Shown piece by piece: positions 36,131 to 49,924 of a DNA stretch of 64,000 bases. A program made the translations under genes and the position numbers. Source of the DNA: Cycas panzhihuaensis (lineage: Eukaryota; Cycadophyta); contig CM041465.1 of assembly GCA_023213395.1 (NCBI GenBank), positions 248,001-312,000 of the forward strand, read 5' to 3'. Below the pieces are notes generated by a model that worked only from the letters and a program-made list of their open reading frames with translations, was not told the DNA's origin and searched no databases. Every line of letters begins with the position of its first letter. Positions within the stretch are counted from its first letter, which is position 1.

Positions 36131-37036
36131 CTAACAATGAAATACGAATGCCCCCAACTATCCCTATTAATCATTACTCCGGTCCCGAAGGCCAACTTAA
36201 TAGGACTAGAATCCTATCGTGTTATTCCATGTTAATGTATTTAAAGCGTAGGCTTGCCTTGAGCACTCTAATTTTTTTAAAGTAACAACGCTAGAGCTGC
36301 AACCCAGGCAACTAAGTCTAGGAACACGCCACCGGCAAAAAGGATGAAATGATCGATGCACACTGAAAGGCAGACCGGTCGGGCTGTCCCAAGATCCAAC
36401 TACGAGCTTTTTAACTGCAACAACTAAAATATACGCTATTGGAGCTGGAATTACCGTGGCTGCTGGCACTAGACTTGCCCTCCAATGGATCCTCATTAAG
36501 GGATTTAAATTGTACTCATTCCAATTACCAGACTCGATGAGCCTAGTATTATTATTTATTGTCACTACCTCCCCATATCAAGATTGGGTAATTTGCGTGC
36601 CTACTACCTTCCTTGGATGTGGTAGCTATTTCTTAGGCTCCCTCTCCGGAATCGAACCCTATTTCTCCGTCACTCGTCACCATCATGGTAGGCCTCTATC
36701 CTACCATCGAAAGTTGATATGGCAGAAATTTGAATGAAGCATCACTAGCACTAGGGCCATGCGATCCGTCGAGTTATCATGAATCACTGACACACCAGAT
36801 GAGAGCCCACATCGGCCTTTTATCTAATAAATGCGTCCCTTCCAGAAGTCAGGATTTGGTATATGTATTAGCTCTAGAATTACTACAGTTATCCGAGTAA
36901 CAGGAATACCATCAAATAAACTATAACTGATTTAATGAGCCATTCGCAGTTTCACAGTTTGATATAGTTCATACTAATACATGCATGGCTTAATCTTTGA
37001 GATAAGCATATGACTACTGGTAGGATCAACCAGGTA
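35225..37036 (-). rRNA. 18S rRNA gene, full-length but degenerate (pseudogene)
   Basis: Minus-strand small-subunit rRNA of about 1812 bp, the normal plant length. The 5' end TACCTGGTTGATCCTACCAG is the complement of about 37017-37036. The 3' end is the complement of 'aatgatccttccgtagg' at 35225. Highly conserved sites are changed: the 1392-type universal primer site (35382-35397) reads ACGGGCGGTATGTAC instead of ACGGGCGGTGTGTAC, and the 3' terminal GTCGTAACAAGG reads GTCATAACAAGG. Differences are mostly C/T and G/A. A functional land-plant 18S would not carry this many. Confidence 0.92.
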
Positions 37037-38049
37037 GCGTCCATGAATGTCAGGCATCCGTTTGAGTGGGCCTATTCAAATGGACGACTGTAGAATAATG
37101 ACAGCACAAAGGGTTAATCTGTGTCGGGCCTCCTTACAGTTATCTCGCCTAGAACAAGCAATGCACAACAGCCAAGCGAAACCGTATTATAACCCACCGA
37201 AGAGAAAACCCATCCAAAATCCACCAACGATAAATGCAAAAAGGGCAAAAAAATGCAAGAAAGAGAAGAACGCACGGGACTGCATGCCTCGCACTGACAC
37301 CAAAAATAGACAGAGCACGGAAAAGGAAATGCGACCAGCAACAGAGAGCACAAGTAAAGGAAAACGAGACAAAAATTATGGCATCAAGCATAACAAACCC
37401 AAAGTGCGCTTCTTAAAATGAGTGGGGGGAGGGGGTGGAGACTAAATAGCAAATGCAGCTACAGGAAGGACTAGGGTCTGGACAAAGAAATATGGGGGTC
37501 AGACGGATGCAGTAACCACCATGAGAGGGGCCCATCTTCAGCACTCAACTCACAAGAGACATCGCGGGCCACAGACCAACATTCGAAACATGACCGACGA
37601 ACAAGCACAATTTGGAGACTGGTCAAGGGACAAGGGGAAGGAATATAAGAATGAAACAGGCAAGCCACTGGGGGACCACGTATAAGTACTCACACTGAAG
37701 CCACAACGACAATCACCATGCCCCTCCCAAAGTGAGGCTCCCACACAAAACACCCTCCATGCACACAACACACATAGGGGAGTGACCATGAGGGGAAAAA
37801 TCGAACACACCACCATGCAAACCGGAGAGATCAATCCCTACAAAATAGGTGTAAAACTGGTAGCAATGACTAAAGGCACACCCATAAGACCAATGGGAAG
37901 GGAACCCACACATGGGGGACTTCGACCGCACAATGCAAGATGGATCAGACACATAAGAGAAGAGGGGACCGGTGCAAGACAGATGCCGACTTTCAGTTCA
38001 CGGCCACTAGGTGCCAAACAACTGGAAAATTTAGGAGAGGAGTGAGCAT
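37037..38049 (-). other. 5' ETS side of the rDNA unit, no repeats
   Basis: About 1 kb of unique sequence directly upstream of 18S on the minus strand. It probably contains part of the external transcribed spacer. No canonical plant Pol I start box was recognised and no coding frame is supported. Confidence 0.6.
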
Positions 38050-39654
38050 ATAGACAACAGAAGGAAACAATCAGAGTGGGACAGACGTCGTTTTTTAGTT
38101 CATGAACACCCTGGGAGGAGTATCCTGTATGAGGCCCTTTACCCTACACAGCCTGGCGCTACTCCAACTGCGCGACACATCAAGTCCGGATGGGCACGTC
38201 CCATGCACACGAGTTCCTCTATAAACGACGCTTAGGTGAGCGCTTTACGAAACACCCTTTAGACGTATCTGTGTCTGTGCCAACTGCCCAAACCGGCCGA
38301 TCTTGATCACATAGCAAAAATAAGCATTAGGCTCCGCACCACTGGGAAATCTACGAGGAGCAAGCATACAGAGAGGAGAGAGGGAACGATCAGAGCGGGA
38401 CAGATGTCGTCTTTCAGTTCACAGACACCCTGGGAGGAGTATCCCATACAAGGCCCTTTACCCTATATAACACGACGTTGCTCCAACTGTGCGACGAACA
38501 TCAAGTCCAGATGGGCACGTCCCATCCACACGAGTTCCTCTATAAATGATGCTTGGGTGAGCGCATTACAAAACACCCTTCACATGTATCCGTGTCTGTG
38601 CCAACTACTCAAACTAGCTGGTCTCGACCGCATAGCAAAAATAAGCATTAAGCTCCACACCACTGGGAAATCTATGAGGAGCAAGCATACAGAGGGGAGA
38701 GAGGGAATGATCGAAGCAGGGCAGAGGTCGTCTTTCAGTTCACGGACACCCTGGGAGGAGTATCATGTACGGGGCCCTTTACCCTACATAGCATGAAACT
38801 GCTCTAACTGCACGACCAACATCAAGTCTAGATGGGCACTTCCCATGCATGCAAGTTCCTCTATAAACAATGCTTGGGTGAGTGCTTTACGAAACACCCT
38901 TCGCATGTATCCATGTCCGTGCCAACTGCCTGAACCGGCCGGTCTCGATCGCATAGTGAAAATAAGTGTTAGGCTCTGTACCACTGGGAAATCTACGAGG
39001 AGTAAGCATACAAAGAGGAGAGAGGGAAATGATCGGAGCGGGGCAGACGCCATCTTTCAGTTCACGGACATCCTGGGAGGAGTATCCCGTACGAGGCCCT
39101 TTACCCTACACAGCATGGCGCTGCTCCAACTGCGTGACCAACATCAAGTCTGGACAGGCATGTCCCGTGCACATGCGTTCCTCTATAAATGACACTTGGG
39201 TGAGTGCTTTACGAAACACCCTTTGCATATATCCGTGTCTGTGCTAACTGCCCGAACTGGCCGATCTCGATCACATAGCAAAAATAAGCATTAGGCTTCA
39301 CACCACTGGGAAATCTATGAGGAGCAACCATACAGAGAGGAGAGAGGGAACGATCAGAGCAGGGCAGACGCCATCTTTCAGTTCATGGACACCCTAGGAG
39401 GAGTATCCGTACGAGGCCCTTTACCCTACATAGCCTAGCACTGCTCTAACTGCATGACCAACATCAAGTCCGGACAGGCACGTCCCATGCACGCGAGTTC
39501 CTCTATAAACGACGCTTGGGTGAGCGCTTTATGAAACACTCTTCGCACGTATATGTGTCTGTGCCAACTGCCTGAACCAGCCAGTCTAGATCATATAGCA
39601 AAAATAAGCGTAAGGCTTTGCACCACTGGGAAATCTATGAGGAGCAAGCATACA
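38050..39654. repeat. C IGS array, about 320-bp unit, five copies
   Basis: The landmark 'tttcagttcac' recurs near 38094, 38412, 38732, 39054 and 39376, with spacing of 318-322. Each unit carries 'ttcctctataaa' (for example near 38214, 38535, 38856, 39178 and 39498). The complement, TTTATAGAGGAA, loosely resembles a plant Pol I start box. The array recurs at 61298-62275 with three copies. Confidence 0.93.
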
Positions 39655-40729
39655 TAGACGAGAGAGGCAACAAACCACCAACAATCAAGAACCATACCGA
39701 GACCACAAAGAGAACGACAAGTGCGACAGTCCCTGCGGCCTTTTGTTTCACCGAAACCACACCCCGATCACCATCCCAGAAGCAGGGATGACATCATAGC
39801 AGAGTACTCAAGTCAATCACCAAATTAACGACAAGGCACCATTCGATGTAATTCTACGTGTAGATAGCCCTCACGTGGCATTTCTCCTTGGAATGCTTCC
39901 ATGTCTATTCATAGGTAACCAACCTCCAACTAAGACCCAAACAATGACACTATCGCGCAAGGACATCAAAGTGAGTCTGCAAGGGCGAGATGGCAACAGA
40001 GCATTCGATTCACAAGGGGCTGATAGACAACGGGCTACTCGGGAGGGGGGGGGACATGCATCGAACATGGAAAAGAGGATACATTGTGAGCAAACAAACA
40101 TGGAAAAGAGGATACACAGAGGGGAACGAATTCGAGACTTCAGCGAAATCAAAAGATGATAATCTTACACTGACAAAGGTCACAAAGACTTCTGCAAAAC
40201 ACAAAAGTGCATGATAAAAGATGCTGCAGAAAATCCAACGTACTATCATCCTTGAGGGGCTCTTAGACAAAATAGAGGCGAAAGGGGAAGTGAACAAAGT
40301 ACTCGAATCAAACAAAGAGAGCATCGAGAGCTTGAGGAGGCAGAATAACTACGGAAAGAGAGAACCCATCCGACCAACATTTGCACAAAAATTACTTTAT
40401 CGTCCAGCCTCAAGCGCCTGTAAAAAATCCCCAGGTGGAGTAAACCACAATTAGCACCTACAAAGTGTAGACAGTAAGATACATTTGTGGGTCAACCCGA
40501 CCATTCTCTGAATATGAGGCAACCTCCCTGACTATTGTCAAGCAACATACCAAAGCTTGCAACTTGGAGGGACATGTTTCGCCACATTCCATACTCGAGT
40601 ATATTGACAGAACCGCACATTTAAACACAGATCTAGGCAACTGAGACATTGGTAAGACTTGCAACAGAACAAAGGGGAGTACACGCTGCCCACCAATTTG
40701 CTCGACTGCAACACCCAACGCACCTCATG
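39655..40729. repeat. D block of the IGS, present once per unit
   Basis: About 1.07 kb with no internal tandem structure apart from a doubled 'catggaaaagaggatacac'-type word near 40067-40120. It is repeated at 62276-63430 in the next unit with indels. No coding frame is supported. Confidence 0.85.
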
Positions 40730-43700
40730 CGCTACGACATGGACTAAAAACTCACAACACATCGACTGACCTAACAAAAGCCCAAGGCCAATGCTCAAAA
40801 GGACCCGACATGAAGCACAAAGGAACGGCCACGTTTCACACGTAATTGAGCCAAAGGAAACACAGAATAAGGGTCTGCCTGCCATGCAGGGCCGACACTC
40901 CCACTTATGGCCAATTGATAAGTCGTTGCGTGCCATGAATCAGGTCAATAATAATACAGGACGGGTCTTTTAGTCGAAGGTACCACCCCATGCACATCAG
41001 CATGGACCGAAAGAAAACACACAACACATCGGCTGACCTAGCAAAGGCCCAAGGCCAGTGCTGAGAGGATCCCAATATGAAATGCAAAGGAACGACCATG
41101 TTTTGCATATAATTGAGCCAGAGGACTCGCAGAATAAGGGTCCATCCACCGAGCAGGGCCTATGATCCCCCTGCTAGCACAAGGAAAATTCACCACCTGC
41201 CACAAGTCGTTTCAGGCATTAACTGCGCCAGAGGACTTCACAGAAAGGGTCTTCCTGCCATACCTAGGCCAATGCTCAGAAGGACTCGACATGAAGCACA
41301 AAGGAACAACCACATTTTGCACATAATTAAGCTAGAGGAATCATAGAATAAGGGTCTGTCTACCGTGTAGGGCCAACGCTCCCCCTGCCGGCCAATTGAT
41401 AAATCACCGCCTGCCATGAGTCGGGTCAATAATACAGGACGCGTCTTTTGATTGAAGGTGCCACCTCATGCGCTACAGCATGGACCGAAAACACGCAACA
41501 CGTCGACTGACCTAATAAAGGGCTAAGGCTAATGCTCAGAGGGACCCAACATGAAGTGCAAAGGAACGGCCATGTTTCGCACATAATCGAGGTAGAGGAC
41601 TCATGGAATAAGGGTCCGTCCATCGAGCGGGCCCTATGATTCCCCCTGTTAACACAAGGAAAAATCATAGCCTTCCAAGAGCTATTTCGCCCATAATTGG
41701 GTTAGAGGACTTCCCAGAAAGGGTATGCCTGCCGTCCCCATGCCAATGCTCGGAAGGTCCAAACATGAAGCACAAAGGAATGGACGCATCTTTCGATCGA
41801 TGGTGCCACCTCATGCGCTCTAGCATGGACCAAAAATGCACAACATGTTGACTAACCTAACAAAGGCCCCAGGCCAATGCTGAGAGGGACCTGACATGAA
41901 GTGTAAAGGAATGGCCATATTTCGCACGTAATTGAGCCAAAGGACTCACGGAATAAGGGTTCATCCACCGAGCGGGGCCTACGATTCCTCCTGCCAACAT
42001 AAGGAAAAATCACAACTTACTAGGAGCTGTTTCGCGCATCATTGGGTCAGAGGACTTCCCAGAAAAGGTCTGCCTACCATCCCCAGGCCAATGCTCGGAA
42101 GGACCAAACATGAAGCACAAAGGAACGGACGCGTCTTTTGATTGAAGGTGCCACCTCATGCACTATAGCATGGACCGAAAACGCGCAACACGTTAACCGA
42201 CCTAATAAAGGCCGAAGGCTAATGCTCAAAGGGACCTGACATGAAGTGCAAAGGAACAGCCATGTTTTACACATAATTGAGCCAGAGGACTCATGGAATA
42301 AGGGTCCGTTCTCCTAGTGGGGCCTACAATTCCCCTTGCCAACACAAGGAAAAATCACAGCCTGCTAGGAGCCATTTCGCACATAATTAGGTCATAGGAC
42401 TTCCCGAAAAGGGTCTACCTACCATCCCTAGGCCAATGCTCGGAAGGACCAAACATGAAGCACAAAGGAATGGATGTGTCTTTTGATTGATGGTGCCACC
42501 TCATGTGCTACAGCATGGACTGAAAATGTGCATCACGTTGACTGGCCTAACAAGGCCCTAAGCAAATGCTCAGAGGGACCCAACATGAAGTGCAAAGGAA
42601 TGGCCATGTTTCGCATGTAATCGAGCCAGAGGACTTATAGAATAAGGGTTTGTCCACCAAGCAGGGCCTACGATTCCCCCTACCAACACAAGGAAAAGTC
42701 ACAGCCTACTAGGAGTCGTTTCACACATAATTAGGTCAGAGGACTTCCTAGAAAGGGTCTACTTGACGTCCCCAGGCCAATACTCGGAAGGACCAAACAT
42801 GAAGCACAAAGGAACGGATGCGTCTTTTGATCAAAGGTGCTACCTCATGCGCTACAGCATGGACCAAAAATGCACAACACATTGATTGACCTAACAAAGG
42901 CCCAAGGCCAATGGTCAGAGGGACCCGACATGAAGTGCAAAGGAACGGCCATGTTTCGCACGTAATTGAGCCAGAGGACTCACGGAATAAGGGTCTGTCC
43001 TCCTAGCAAGGCCTACGATTCCCTGTGCCAACACAAGGGAAAATCACAGCCTGCCAAGAGCCGTTTTGCGCATAATTAGGTTAGAGGACTTACTGAAAAA
43101 GGTCTGCCTGCCTTCCCCAGGCCAATGCTCAGAAGGACCAAACATGAAGCACAAAGGAACAGACGTGTCTTTTGATCGATGGTCCACCTCATGCACTATA
43201 GCATGGACCGAAAACGCACAACACGTCGACCAACCTAACAAAGGCCCCAGGCCAATGCTCAGAGGGACCCGACATGAAGTGCAAAGGAATGGCCATGTTT
43301 CGCACGTAATCGAGCCAGAGGACTCACGGAATAAGGGTTCGTCCACCGAGCAGGGCCTACGATTCCCCCTGCCAACACAAGGAAAAATCACAGCCTGCTA
43401 GGAGTTGTTTCGCACATAATTGGGTTAGAGAACTTCCCCGAAAGGGTCTGCCTACCGTCCCCAGGCCAATGCTCGGAAGGACCAAACATGAAGCACAAAG
43501 GAACGGATGCGTCTTTTGATCGAAGGTGCCACCTCATGCACTACAACATGGACCGCAAATGTGCAACATGTCGACTGACCTAACAAAGGCCCAAGGCCAA
43601 TGCTCAGAGGGACCCGACATGAAGTGCAAAGGAATAGCCATGTTTCGTATGTAATCGAGCTAGAGGACTCACGGAATAAGGGTCTGTCCACCTAGCGGGG

Positions 43701-45723
43701 CCTACGATTCCCCCTGCCAACACAAGGAAAAATCACAGCGTACTAGGAGTCGTTTCATGCAGAATTGGGTCAGAAGACTTCCCAAAAAGGGTCTGCCTAC
43801 CATCCCCAGGCCAATGCTCAGAAGGACCAAACATGAAGCGCAACTTCCCATAAAGGGTTTACCTACCGTCCCCAGGCCAATGCTCGGAAGGACCAAACAT
43901 GAAGCACAAAGGAACGACCACATTTCGAGCATTATTGAACCAAAGGAATGATAGAATAAGGGTCTGTCTACCATGCAGGGCCAACGTGCCCCTTGCCGGC
44001 CAATTGATAAATCACCACCTGCCATGAGTTGGGTCAATAATACGGGACACATCTTTTGTTCCAAGGTGCCACCTCATGTGCTAGAGCATCAACCCAAAAC
44101 GTGCAACACGTCCACCAACCTAACAAAGGCCCAAGGCCAATGCTCGGAGGGACTCGATATGAAGTGTGAAGGAACCGGCCATGTTTCGCACATAATTGAG
44201 CTAGAGAACTCACGAAATAAGGGTTTATCCACCGAGCAAGGCTCAGGGTTCCCCCTTGCCAGCACAATAAAAAATTACTGCCTTCTAGGAGCCGTTTCAT
44301 GCATAATTAGGTCAGATGACTTCGCATAAAGGGTCTGCCTGCCATCCCCAAGCCAATGCTCAGAAGGACCGAACATGGAGCATAAAGGAACGACCACATT
44401 TCGTGCATTTATTGAACTAAAGCAATCACAGAATAAGGGTCTGTCTGCATGCAGCGCTCGCCAACGCCAGGCCAATTGATAAATCGTCGCCTGCCATAAG
44501 TCGGGTCAATAATACGGGACACGTCTTTTGATCGAAGGTGCCACCTCATGTGCTACATCATGGACCAAACACACGCAACATGTCGACTGACCTAACAAAG
44601 GCCCAAGGCCAATGCTTAGAGGGACTCGATATGAAGTGCGAAGGAATGGCCATGTTTCGCACGCAATTGAGCTAGAGGACTCACAGAATAAGGGTCTGTC
44701 CATCGCGTGAGGCCTAGGGTTCCCCCCTACCAGCATAAGGAAAAATCACCACCTTCCAAGAGTCGTTTCATGCATAATTGGGTCAGAGGACTTTGCATAA
44801 AGGGTCTACCTACAATCCCCAGGCCAATGCTCAGAAGGACCGAACATGAAGCACAAGGGAAGGAACATGATTCGCACATTTATTGAACCAAAGCAATCAT
44901 GGAATAAGGGTCTGTCTACCATGCAGGGCCAACGTTCAACCTGCTGGCCAATTGATAAATCATCACCTGCCATGAGTCGAGTCAATAATACGGGACGCGT
45001 CTTTTGATCGAAGGTGCCACCTCATGTGCTACAGCATGGACCAAACATGCACAACATGTTGACCGACCTAACAAAGGCCCAAGGCCAATGCTAAGAGGGA
45101 CCCAACACGAAGCGTAAAGGAACGGCCATGTTTCGCAAGTAATTGAGCCAAAGGACTTACAGAATAAGGGTCTGTCCACCGAGCGGAGCCTAGGGTTCCC
45201 CTTACCAGCATAAAGAAAAATCACTGCCTTCCAGGAGCCGTTTCGTACATAATTGGGTTAGAGGACTTCGTATAAAGGGTCTGCCTACCATCCCCAGGCC
45301 AATACTCAAAAGGTTGGAACATGAAGCACAAGGGAACAACCATGATTCGCACATTTATTGAACCAAATCAATCACGGAACAAGGGTCTATCTGCCATGCA
45401 GGGCCAAAGTTCCCCTTGCCAGCCAATTGATAAATCACCGCCTGCCATGAGTCAGTCCAATAATATTAGACGTATCTTTTGATCGAAGGTGCCACCTCAT
45501 ACACTACAGCATGGACCAAACACGCGCAACACGTCGACCAACCTAACAAAGGCCCACAGCCAATGCTCAGAAGGACCCAACATGAAGCGCAAAGGAACGA
45601 CTATGTTTCACACGTAATTGAGCCAGAGGACTCACGGGATAAGGGTTCGTCCACCGAGCGGGGCCTACGGTTCTCCCTGCCAGCACAAGAAAAAAGCACT
45701 GCATGCTAGGAGTCGTTCACGCA
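40730..45723. repeat. Alpha IGS array of the second unit (long-short-long)
   Basis: Starts with long-type units (40730 to about 41660). Short 344-bp units follow (landmark 'aaggaaaaatca' near 42346, 42690, 43034, 43379, 43723), then long units again (about 43850-45723). The order parallels the left array once element 1 is removed. No gene. Confidence 0.92.
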
Positions 45724-46835
45724 TAACTAGGACAGAGGACTCGGGGTAATAGGTGTGCGTGCCATACAGGACCGACGATGCCCCCGCTCTCCGATAAAGG
45801 AAATATCACCACATGCCACAAGCTAAAGCTTTCCCCTCCACAGAGAAGCAAGCCATCCGATACTCGAGAAACTCTGACCACGAAAAAAGAGAGGCCACCA
45901 CATGCCCAATCTAGAGAACGAAGAAAGACAACCAAAACATCAAAAGGGGAGAAGTCGGGGATAAAAATCAACGCATGAGGGGAAGACAAAAATGGAAGTG
46001 GTGAAGACAAACAAGACGATTGGGACTTCCATCAAAAAGGGTGCCAGGGAACAAGATAAACGGGCATCGGGGGGGAAGGCATCCCAAATATATACCGGGG
46101 GTGAAAGAGCAGTGCCAGAACCTAGGTTGGGAGGGCGAATGATACGAGAAGGGTCTTTAGGCCAGAGGTGGTAAGCGGCTTGTCTGATGTGCACTTGGGA
46201 AGAGGGGGATGCATGCAAAGCATCTACCCCATCCCAAGAGGGACACCCACCAAAAGGGAGGTCGCCATACATCCCCAACCAAGAGAAAGAAAACAGACAA
46301 TGCAACGTCCAAGGGGAGAATTGACCAACAACAATGGGAAAACCAAATAGCCCAAACAAGAGGGAAACACATGAGGGGAAGACAAAAATGGAAGGGCTGA
46401 AGACAAACAAGACGATTGGGACATCCATTAGAAGGGGTGCCAGGGAACAAGACAAACAGGCATCGGGGGGAAATGCATCCCAAATATGAGCTGGGGGTGA
46501 AAGAGCAGCACCAGAACCTGGGTTGGGAGGGGCAATGATACAGGACGTGTCTTTGGGCCCGAGGTGGTAAACGGATCATCCGGTGCGCACTTAGGAAGAG
46601 GGGGATGCAAGCAAAGCATCTGCCCCATCCCAAGAGGGATACCACCGAAAGGGAGGCTACCACACACCCCCAACTAAGAGAAAGAAAATAGAGAACGAAA
46701 CATTGAAGGGGAGAATTGACCATCAATAATGGGAAAAATAAATAGCCCAAACAACAGGGAAATGTATGAGGGGTAGACAAAAATAGAAGGGGTGAAATCA
46801 AATAAGACAATTGGGACTTCTGTCGAAAAGGGTTC
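45724..46835. repeat. Junction segment and first B units of the second rDNA unit
   Basis: 45724-45980 matches the alpha/B junction at 20213-20460. After it come two B units and part of a third. The array stops inside a B unit at 'aaaagggttc' where element 2 begins. Confidence 0.9.
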
Positions 46836-49462
46836 TGGATGCACGTCTACGGGATAGCCACCTAACTAAATAGGTATGATAAGAGCGGGTGATAATATGA
46901 TCGAGAAAGAGACCTATAAGTACAGTAATTACCACGTAGGGTGCCCCATGCACCGAAGTGCGAGTTCAGGACCTACAATGGAATGTAGCTACCAAAGGGT
47001 GATCCCCCTACTTCGAACAAGAGGTGAGGAGGCATAAGGTTAGCCTGGGTTGACCTAAGGGAAGGATCCTCCCACCCTTGGATGGCTGGAAGGGGAAGGA
47101 GAGGAGCCTTCGAGGGTTTCCCTAGAGCAACGGGAAACAAAGAAGGATAGGCAAGTAAGCGGCCTACGAACAGGGTCACCTTGGTTGCCCAGCGAAGCAA
47201 TGAACCAAGGGAAAATGAGAGGGATGACCCAAGAAGGTGGGTCAAAGTATGTCTAAGCAAACTAACCAAATCCAAAAGGTCAAGGGGAAAAGGAAGCTTG
47301 CACAGCAAAGGAGGGAAAAGGTGAAAGGGGCGGTTCCTAAGACCTTTTCCTATGAGTAAAGAAGATGTATGCAATGAAATAAATAAAGCATGAACGAAAA
47401 GCAAAGTTAATTTCCCCTTTTGATTTCCAATGAATTAATTACTACTTATATAAAAGAAAAAGGAAAAGATGATAAGGCAGAACGAAAGTGTGTACCCGGA
47501 ACTGAAGCGTGTTATGATAATGGCGCTCCCAAGGGACACCCAAGATTACCCCACAAGGCGCAGCGATCGTGAAGTGTCACGGTGGATCAGAATAAGAGGC
47601 TCCCTTACCTTCCCCATACATGGAAGCACTTACCGACAAAGGGACAAATGAAGAAAGGTCCTTTGCGCTTTCCAAACACCTGCAAGTAGATGGCAACCTC
47701 CCTCTTTCCAGAGAAAGGGTACTAACATGCAATGACAAGATCCTAACAATACATGTCTATGTAATACAAATATAAACTTAAACACATATATGTTAGAAAC
47801 AACACAATGATGAAAATATATAAAGGAGGACAACCAAAGCAAAACGAAAGTAATCGATAAGCCTCAGAGTGGCCCACCTCCCGCAAAGAACAACCCTAAC
47901 CTCCCCCAAAAGCCACAAGGTAGTGGGGGCAAGGCTAAGAAAGATAGCTGGAAAAATAATAGCAAGGGAGTTGAAAGGAGCCAAAGAAGACCTACGGCAA
48001 GCCGAGATGTTATGAAGAGCAAACTGGGCTGCTGGGAAGAGAGTTAGGCAAAGAACGAGCAGTCGGGACTTACATGAGTCACTCGAACCTAAGCTTAAGC
48101 CATTAAACCAGTGCTGCAACGTGTGACAACATTGATTTCAACAACTAAGGAAGGCCCAACAAACCCTTGTTTGAGTGCCAAGGACAACACGAGACAAGAG
48201 GGAAGGTTTGGGGGGCTTAAAGCTGCTTGAGGAGAGTGGAAGGTGGTGCAGAATCCACCCATCTCTGTCCCAAACCCTATGTCAAACCTCTGTGCCGCTG
48301 CCTTGAGCAATAAACACAGGCAAGGAGGCACTATAACAGGGGTAAAACAATCTAATATAAAGAGGAAAACAACCCTCACAAAGACAAGCAAAGAGACAAG
48401 CAAGATAGGGCATCAATTGCATAAGGAAAATAACTCAAATCAATGAATACCTGAGAGGAAGAGGAGAGGTGCTTGCCTCAACCAAGGGCTAGTAAGGAGA
48501 GGCTGAGAAATCAGCCCAAAAACTGTGGTATAGCAGGTTTGGGACCCTGCTAATGGAGTTGGAGGAAGAACACCTGCACTTGGAACGCTTGATGGCTGCC
48601 CGGGGTAAGAATCCACTGAGATCTCTCCAAGGGGCCCTCTCCAAGGTGTGTGAGGGGCTAGGAAGCTGTCCTAGCTACACCAAAGGAGAGTTGGGCATTG
48701 GAGGAGAGACGCAGGTCCTGTAGTAATAGTAGGGCAGCAGAGAATAGTAGAGCACAGCATGGTTTCCTTGAGGAGCAATCTAAAAAGTGAGCCAAAAAGT
48801 TCTCAAAAATGAGTAAATGATGACTTAAGTACCTAACCCAAACCCTAAAGCAAGTGATTAGGGCACATCTGGCAGTGAGTTAAGTCACGAGACACGTGGT
48901 AGTTTTGTAATAAATGCAAAATTACCACGGTGGATTTTAAAAAATAAATTGGAACAGTCATAACGCCACAAAATCTGCGGTACAGTGAAAATCTCAGCGG
49001 TATTCACCCAGAGGCAAAACCAGGCCCAGCCAGCCAGTCTAGGCTAGGGGCAGATGACAAAAAGGGCCAATAGGGGGCTAAGACACCTACCCGGGGGTGA
49101 ACAAGCCAACAGACGAGTCCAAAAGAGCAAAAATAGGGCTCAAATGGTATGGCAAGTCAACCAAACAATGACGGGTCATCACACGGGCAGAGGTGGCATA
49201 AGCCAAGTGGATCTTGGAGCGAGGAGGGTAGAATGCGGGAAGTGGAGTGGCCACCAGGATGCCACACTTACTGAGAGTATGCCCCTGCTATAGTTGTCAT
49301 AGGCTAAAATAAGTGTAGACGAAGACAAAGTCATCTATAAAGCCACAAACATGCAGACATGCAAGCGAACACTTATCAAAAGAAAGCGATGACAAAGTGA
49401 GAAACATACCTATACTTACCTGAGTCGATAATTCTGTATCCATTCCCAAAAGCCAGGAAACA
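46836..49462 (-). repeat. Element 2, 3' LTR (left copy)
   Basis: A 2.6-kb LTR starting TGGATGCACG and ending AGGAAACA on the plus strand. The end matches the end of element 1's right LTR (cattccc, then an agcta/agcca-type word, then aaaca/gaaaca). It aligns with 58311-60540 up to about 48978. By eye about 20-25 differences in the first 250 bp separate the copies, mostly transitions. Confidence 0.87.
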
Positions 49463-49475
49463 TTGCCCCCTTGGT
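49463..49475 (-). promoter_or_regulatory. Polypurine tract of element 2
   Basis: On the minus strand CCAAGGGGGCAA lies immediately before the TG of the 3' LTR. This is the expected place and composition for the plus-strand primer. In element 1 this junction is deleted. Confidence 0.65.
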
Positions 49476-49924
49476 AGCAGAGCCTCGCTGCTCAGAAGCC
49501 TGGTACGATGGTAAATGCTGGCAACACAATTGTTAGTAGCACATGTGTATATAGATATATCAATCAAGATCATAACAGTAGACAAGGGTGCCAACAAGTG
49601 TCATGGCAGAATGCGTGGATACAAAAGTAGCAGTGGAGACAACATAGGGGCTGCCTATGAGCCACCTAGGAACTGAGTGGAAAAATGAGAAAGGTGAGGG
49701 GGCTACCCCCACCACAAAAGATGCAGAAGGATATGCATAACCAAATAAAGAGTAAACACGGGGTAGGCGCTATAGTTTTACCTCATTAGTAGCCAGGTTT
49801 CAGAGGTGCGAAGGGTCGCAAAGCAAAGTGTAAGATGACCTGGGGCTTGGGCGACAGGGGAGGCAGACAAGCCTAAGGGACAGTCCACAAGGAGAGGAAG
49901 GCGACACTCAAGGATGAGGCAAAC

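Noticed and set aside
36206-36737. Open frames within the 18S gene
   Set aside because: They lie wholly in rRNA sequence.
37037-46835. Possible linked 5S rRNA gene in the IGS, as known in some gymnosperms
   Set aside because: No stretch resembling plant 5S was recognised by eye on either strand here or in 20213-30800. A covariance-model search would be needed to exclude a decayed copy.
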